Shown in pieces: positions 61,450-64,000 of a stretch of 64,000 bases of DNA. A model generated the notes under the pieces. That model was not told the origin of the DNA, searched no databases, and was given only the letters and a program-made list of their open reading frames with translations. The DNA is from Rhizomys pruinosus (lineage: Eukaryota > Chordata > Mammalia > Rodentia > Spalacidae). Position 1 is the first letter of the stretch. Each line of letters opens with the position of its first letter. Made by a program: the position numbers and the translations under genes. The stretch lies in contig VZQC01011941.1 of the NCBI GenBank assembly GCA_009823505.1, forward strand, positions 744,234 to 808,233, given 5' to 3'.

Positions 61450-62955
61450 TTGTGGGCACAAGGGGAGGTAGGAGCAGGCGGGCGGGCGGGCTGACGGCCA
61501 GGGTCTCCCCCTCCTTGTGCACGGTGACTGGGCTTGACAGCCGGGCGGAGAAGAAAACTAGACGTCAGGGAAATCAGTCAGAGACAAATCGATTCCCTTT
61601 AGAGGTGAGAAAAAGCAGATGCTGCTGCTGCTGGTGGCCTGTTAGGCTCGGAGCCACATCCCTCCCCCCCCAGTAGCTGCCAACACCCCGCCTTTGTTCG
61701 GGGCCCTGCTGCGGGACTGCTGCCTGACTGACTCACCAGCCTTTCTGTGGCAGCACCGTATGCACAGAGTGGGTACTGGTGCAGGGTGTGTGGCACTGGA
61801 GAGGCAGAGAGCTTGTCGCGGACCTCGGTGCTGCCAGTGAAGCCAGGGGCAAGTGGCCACTGACTTGCCTGAGGATGCCCAGGGAGCTGGAGGAAGCTGG
61901 ACCTGGGACAAATGCAGGAGGAGCTGTTCTTTGGGAGGTGCAGCCAGCATGGCTTCCACTTGTACGTAGGCCCCAGCAGCAGGGCTCCATCCTAGGCCTG
62001 GGGAGAGCATCTGTCCCTGCACCTGCTGCCTGCCAAGTGACCCCGAGTGGCCAGGCTCACATGGGGGTCCAGGCTCAGCCTCATGGCCTCACTTGCTAGT
62101 GGGGTGTTAGGTGGCCCTGAAGCTTGCTTTGGCTGTCCGGATAGCAGCTGCTGCAGTGGGAGCTGACTCCCTATAGCTGTTGGGTCACCCACACTCCAGG
62201 ACCCCTACTTTGCACCCCCTTTTCCACTAGATCACAATAGCCAAAATCAGTGAGGAAGGCAGGGTCAGGCCTGGGGCTGCCTGGGGGCAGGGGTCTCCTG
62301 TATGGGGGGCTTTTGCAGCTTTCCTCCCATCTAGTCTCTGGATTGACTACCGGGCCTGCCTTCAGGCATCTGGGCAGCTGGTTGGGGGACACTCAGTGCC
62401 TCCCCTGGGACTGAAGTGCAGGTGGAAGCCTACTGGAAGGGTCCTGCATCCTGCCAGCCTCCTCCGTGCAAAGGCTACTGGCATCCAGCGTCCTTAGGCC
62501 TGGAGGCTTCCAATCTTACCTGAAGCTGGCCCTTGGGCAGAGGGGTCTGCCTGTGCCTGGCCCTCCGTCTTCCCTAGGAGCTGTTCCTGAACTCTGGGAC
62601 CGCCCTCACCTCTCCATGTTCCACCTTGTTTGGGGGCTGGTGACTGCAAGGTCTGTGGCTCTACTTTTTTCTTTTCTACCCCTCAGACAGCGGGCTTTGT
62701 CGGGCGCTGATGCCCTGCAGTTTATCATAAAACATCTGAGGGGGAGCTGTTCATCTAAGTAGCTGGTAGGAGGGGCGGCCATTCCTGTGGTTTGGTGTCT
62801 GCAGTGCCCATGCTATCAGAGGCTCGCCACTCCTGCCTGATGCCCACATCCTCCTCCTACTCTGATGCCCGCTTTTGAGACTGTTCTCAACAGCTCAGTC
62901 TCAGGCATATTCTGACATGTCTCTACTTGCCTGAGCTGGCCACATTCTGGAATCT
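61450..62955. other. Unique, GC-moderate sequence, no gene seen
   Basis: Several 60-130-codon open frames without recognisable domains. A C run lies at 61,662-61,670 and (GCT)4 at 61,620. No splice-supported exon. Confidence 0.5.
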
Positions 62956-62959
62956 GGAA

Positions 62960-63075
62960 CTTGCTTTGACAGAGCTAGGCTGCCAGCTCTAGCTGTGTGT
63001 TTGGAGATAAGAACTAAACCTCTCTGGGTCTTTCATTCTCCTGTGTTGAAGAGATGAGGAAGTCAAAGCAGGCAA
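62960..63075 (+). mobile_element. MIR fragment
   Basis: 'CAGCTCTAGCTGTGTGTTTG' then 'ACCTCTCTGGGTCTTTCATT' and 'CTCCTGTGTTGAAGAGATGA', MIR core order. Confidence 0.6.
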
Positions 63076-63079
63076 GGGG

Positions 63080-63535
63080 GACAAGAGCTGCTGAGAGTAA
63101 CAGCTGTGTTTTAGCTGCTGGGGCTCAGAGACTGATTCATGGACGTCTTTTGAGCCTCTACCCCTAGCCTGGATCCCCACTGTCCAGCCAGATGGGAGAG
63201 GCCAGGCATCTGTCTACAGACATTGATTGAACCAGTTTGAGGCCAAAGCCTGCTGTGGACATATAGCACTTGGCCTAGTGCCTAGCCCATGGGATGTATT
63301 CAAAGTCATGGCTGCTCACAGAAGAAATAGATGTGGGTGTGGATGCTGTTGGATGTCTCCTGCCCCCAGGGAGCTTCCAGTCTCACCCAGATCTGTTGGG
63401 AGGTGGGGGGCGCTTGGGTAATGACAGGAGTGTATGCTGTGGTTCCAGAGCTGCTTCTGGGCCGCCAGTGGCCTTCCTGTGTATCGCTCAAGAAAACTGA
63501 GCTTTGGAGCATTGCCTTGAAGACTATTTCCTGCT
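63080..63535. other. Unique sequence, no gene seen
   Basis: Nothing recognised on either strand. Confidence 0.5.
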
Positions 63536-63539
63536 GTGA

Positions 63540-63640
63540 TATTAATACTACCCCTAATAATAACAGGAGCTGTGGAGGTAGCAAACATCCTAATATCAGC
63601 TGCACCTGTTGAGGGCCAGGCCCTTCCGTGTGCAATGGTA
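63540..63640 (-). mobile_element. MIR fragment
   Basis: 'CCCCTAATAATAACAGGAGC', 'ACCTGTTGAGGGCCAGGCCC' and 'TTCCGTGTGCAATGG', antisense MIR 3' part. Confidence 0.6.
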
Positions 63641-63644
63641 TCGG

Positions 63645-64000
63645 CCTCCTGGGCATTCCTCTGCTATTCCCTGTGCTGCCTACATCAGTATCAAGGTGCA
63701 GTTCCGAGTCCCAGGGCAGAAGTGAAAGTTCTTGGGCTTCAGCTCGGAAAGGTGCTAAGAGACAGAGTCGCTCAGAGGACCTCAGGGACCAGAGGGTCGA
63801 AGGAAGAGTCCACTGTGAGAACCCGTCAGGATCAAGTCGATGGGCTCCAGGTAGAGCTGGGAGTGTGCTAAGAAGCTTCCTTTAGCCTGAGTGTACCCTG
63901 TTTTTCTACAAGTCCTGGCCCTCAACAGGTACAGCCATGGGCCTTGCAGCATATGTCTCCCTTCTCATTGCTTCTGTCTGTCCCACCAACTCTGGCCTTC
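63645..64000. other. Unique sequence to the window edge, no gene seen
   Basis: Open frames of about 85-110 codons run here on the plus strand. No protein family or splice signals recognised. Confidence 0.45.

Noticed and set aside
1..64000. Prokaryotic-type operon, phage, defence or biosynthetic cluster
   Set aside because: Nothing of the kind: all evidence (SINEs, MIR, L1, CpG island, microsatellites) is mammalian.

Overview
This is a window of mammalian nuclear DNA from a muroid (mouse-like) rodent. B1, B2, B3, B4-type and ID-type SINEs occur on both strands, together with older MIR, L2 and L1 debris, many dinucleotide and tetranucleotide repeats, and no operon-like gene packing. The B1 copies share a 3' end (CAGCTGGGGCTACAGGGAG) that differs from the usual house-mouse form, and the B2 copies lack the long tail of young Mus B2. 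I infer a muroid that is neither Mus nor Rattus; the species is not identified.

No protein-coding exon can be supported. The long open frames fall in GC-rich CpG-island DNA, in polypyrimidine tracts, or in minisatellites, where they come from repeat period or base composition. The one clear gene landmark is a CpG island (about 13,030-17,260). It holds a probable promoter and a non-coding first exon on the minus strand: a CCAAT box near 15,371, an AT-rich TATA-like element near 15,275, an ATG-free GC-rich exon to 15,008, and a consensus splice donor (G|GTAAGT). If this is right, 1-15,007 is the first intron of an unidentified gene and 15,400-64,000 is upstream DNA. The upstream shoulder of the island (about 17,000-17,300) has a perfect CRE, a SOX-like site, a G4-capable tract and a CCAAT box.

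Layout: 1-13,000, intronic-type DNA with MIR/L2/B1/B2, including a nested SINE cluster at 5,765-7,315. 13,000-17,260, CpG island. 17,260-36,600, mostly unique sequence with scattered SINEs, a conserved-looking AT-rich block near 30,100-30,440, and an 823-bp poly(A) retroinsertion with a 14-bp target-site duplication (33,681-34,503). 36,600-41,900, tandem-repeat rich: a 620-bp polypyrimidine block, a 26/39-bp minisatellite, a MIR with a 41-bp segment repeated four times, and a pair of 121-bp near-identical copies 1.09 kb apart. 41,900-50,200, a repeat-dense zone of minus-strand L1 debris riddled with B1/B2/B3/B4. 50,200-54,900, mixed unique sequence. 54,900-61,450, a minisatellite zone: a B4-type SINE with a 54-bp segment amplified about nine-fold, a 1-kb CA-rich satellite, a 24-bp minisatellite, and a GT-rich duplication around an N base. 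61,450-64,000, unique sequence with MIR.

I found no undescribed gene system. The most interesting items are two independent cases of minisatellites born inside SINEs, the nested retroposition history with readable target-site duplications, candidate regulatory blocks (homeodomain-rich, GATA-rich, CTCF-like), and a probable assembly artefact at 60,386-60,633.
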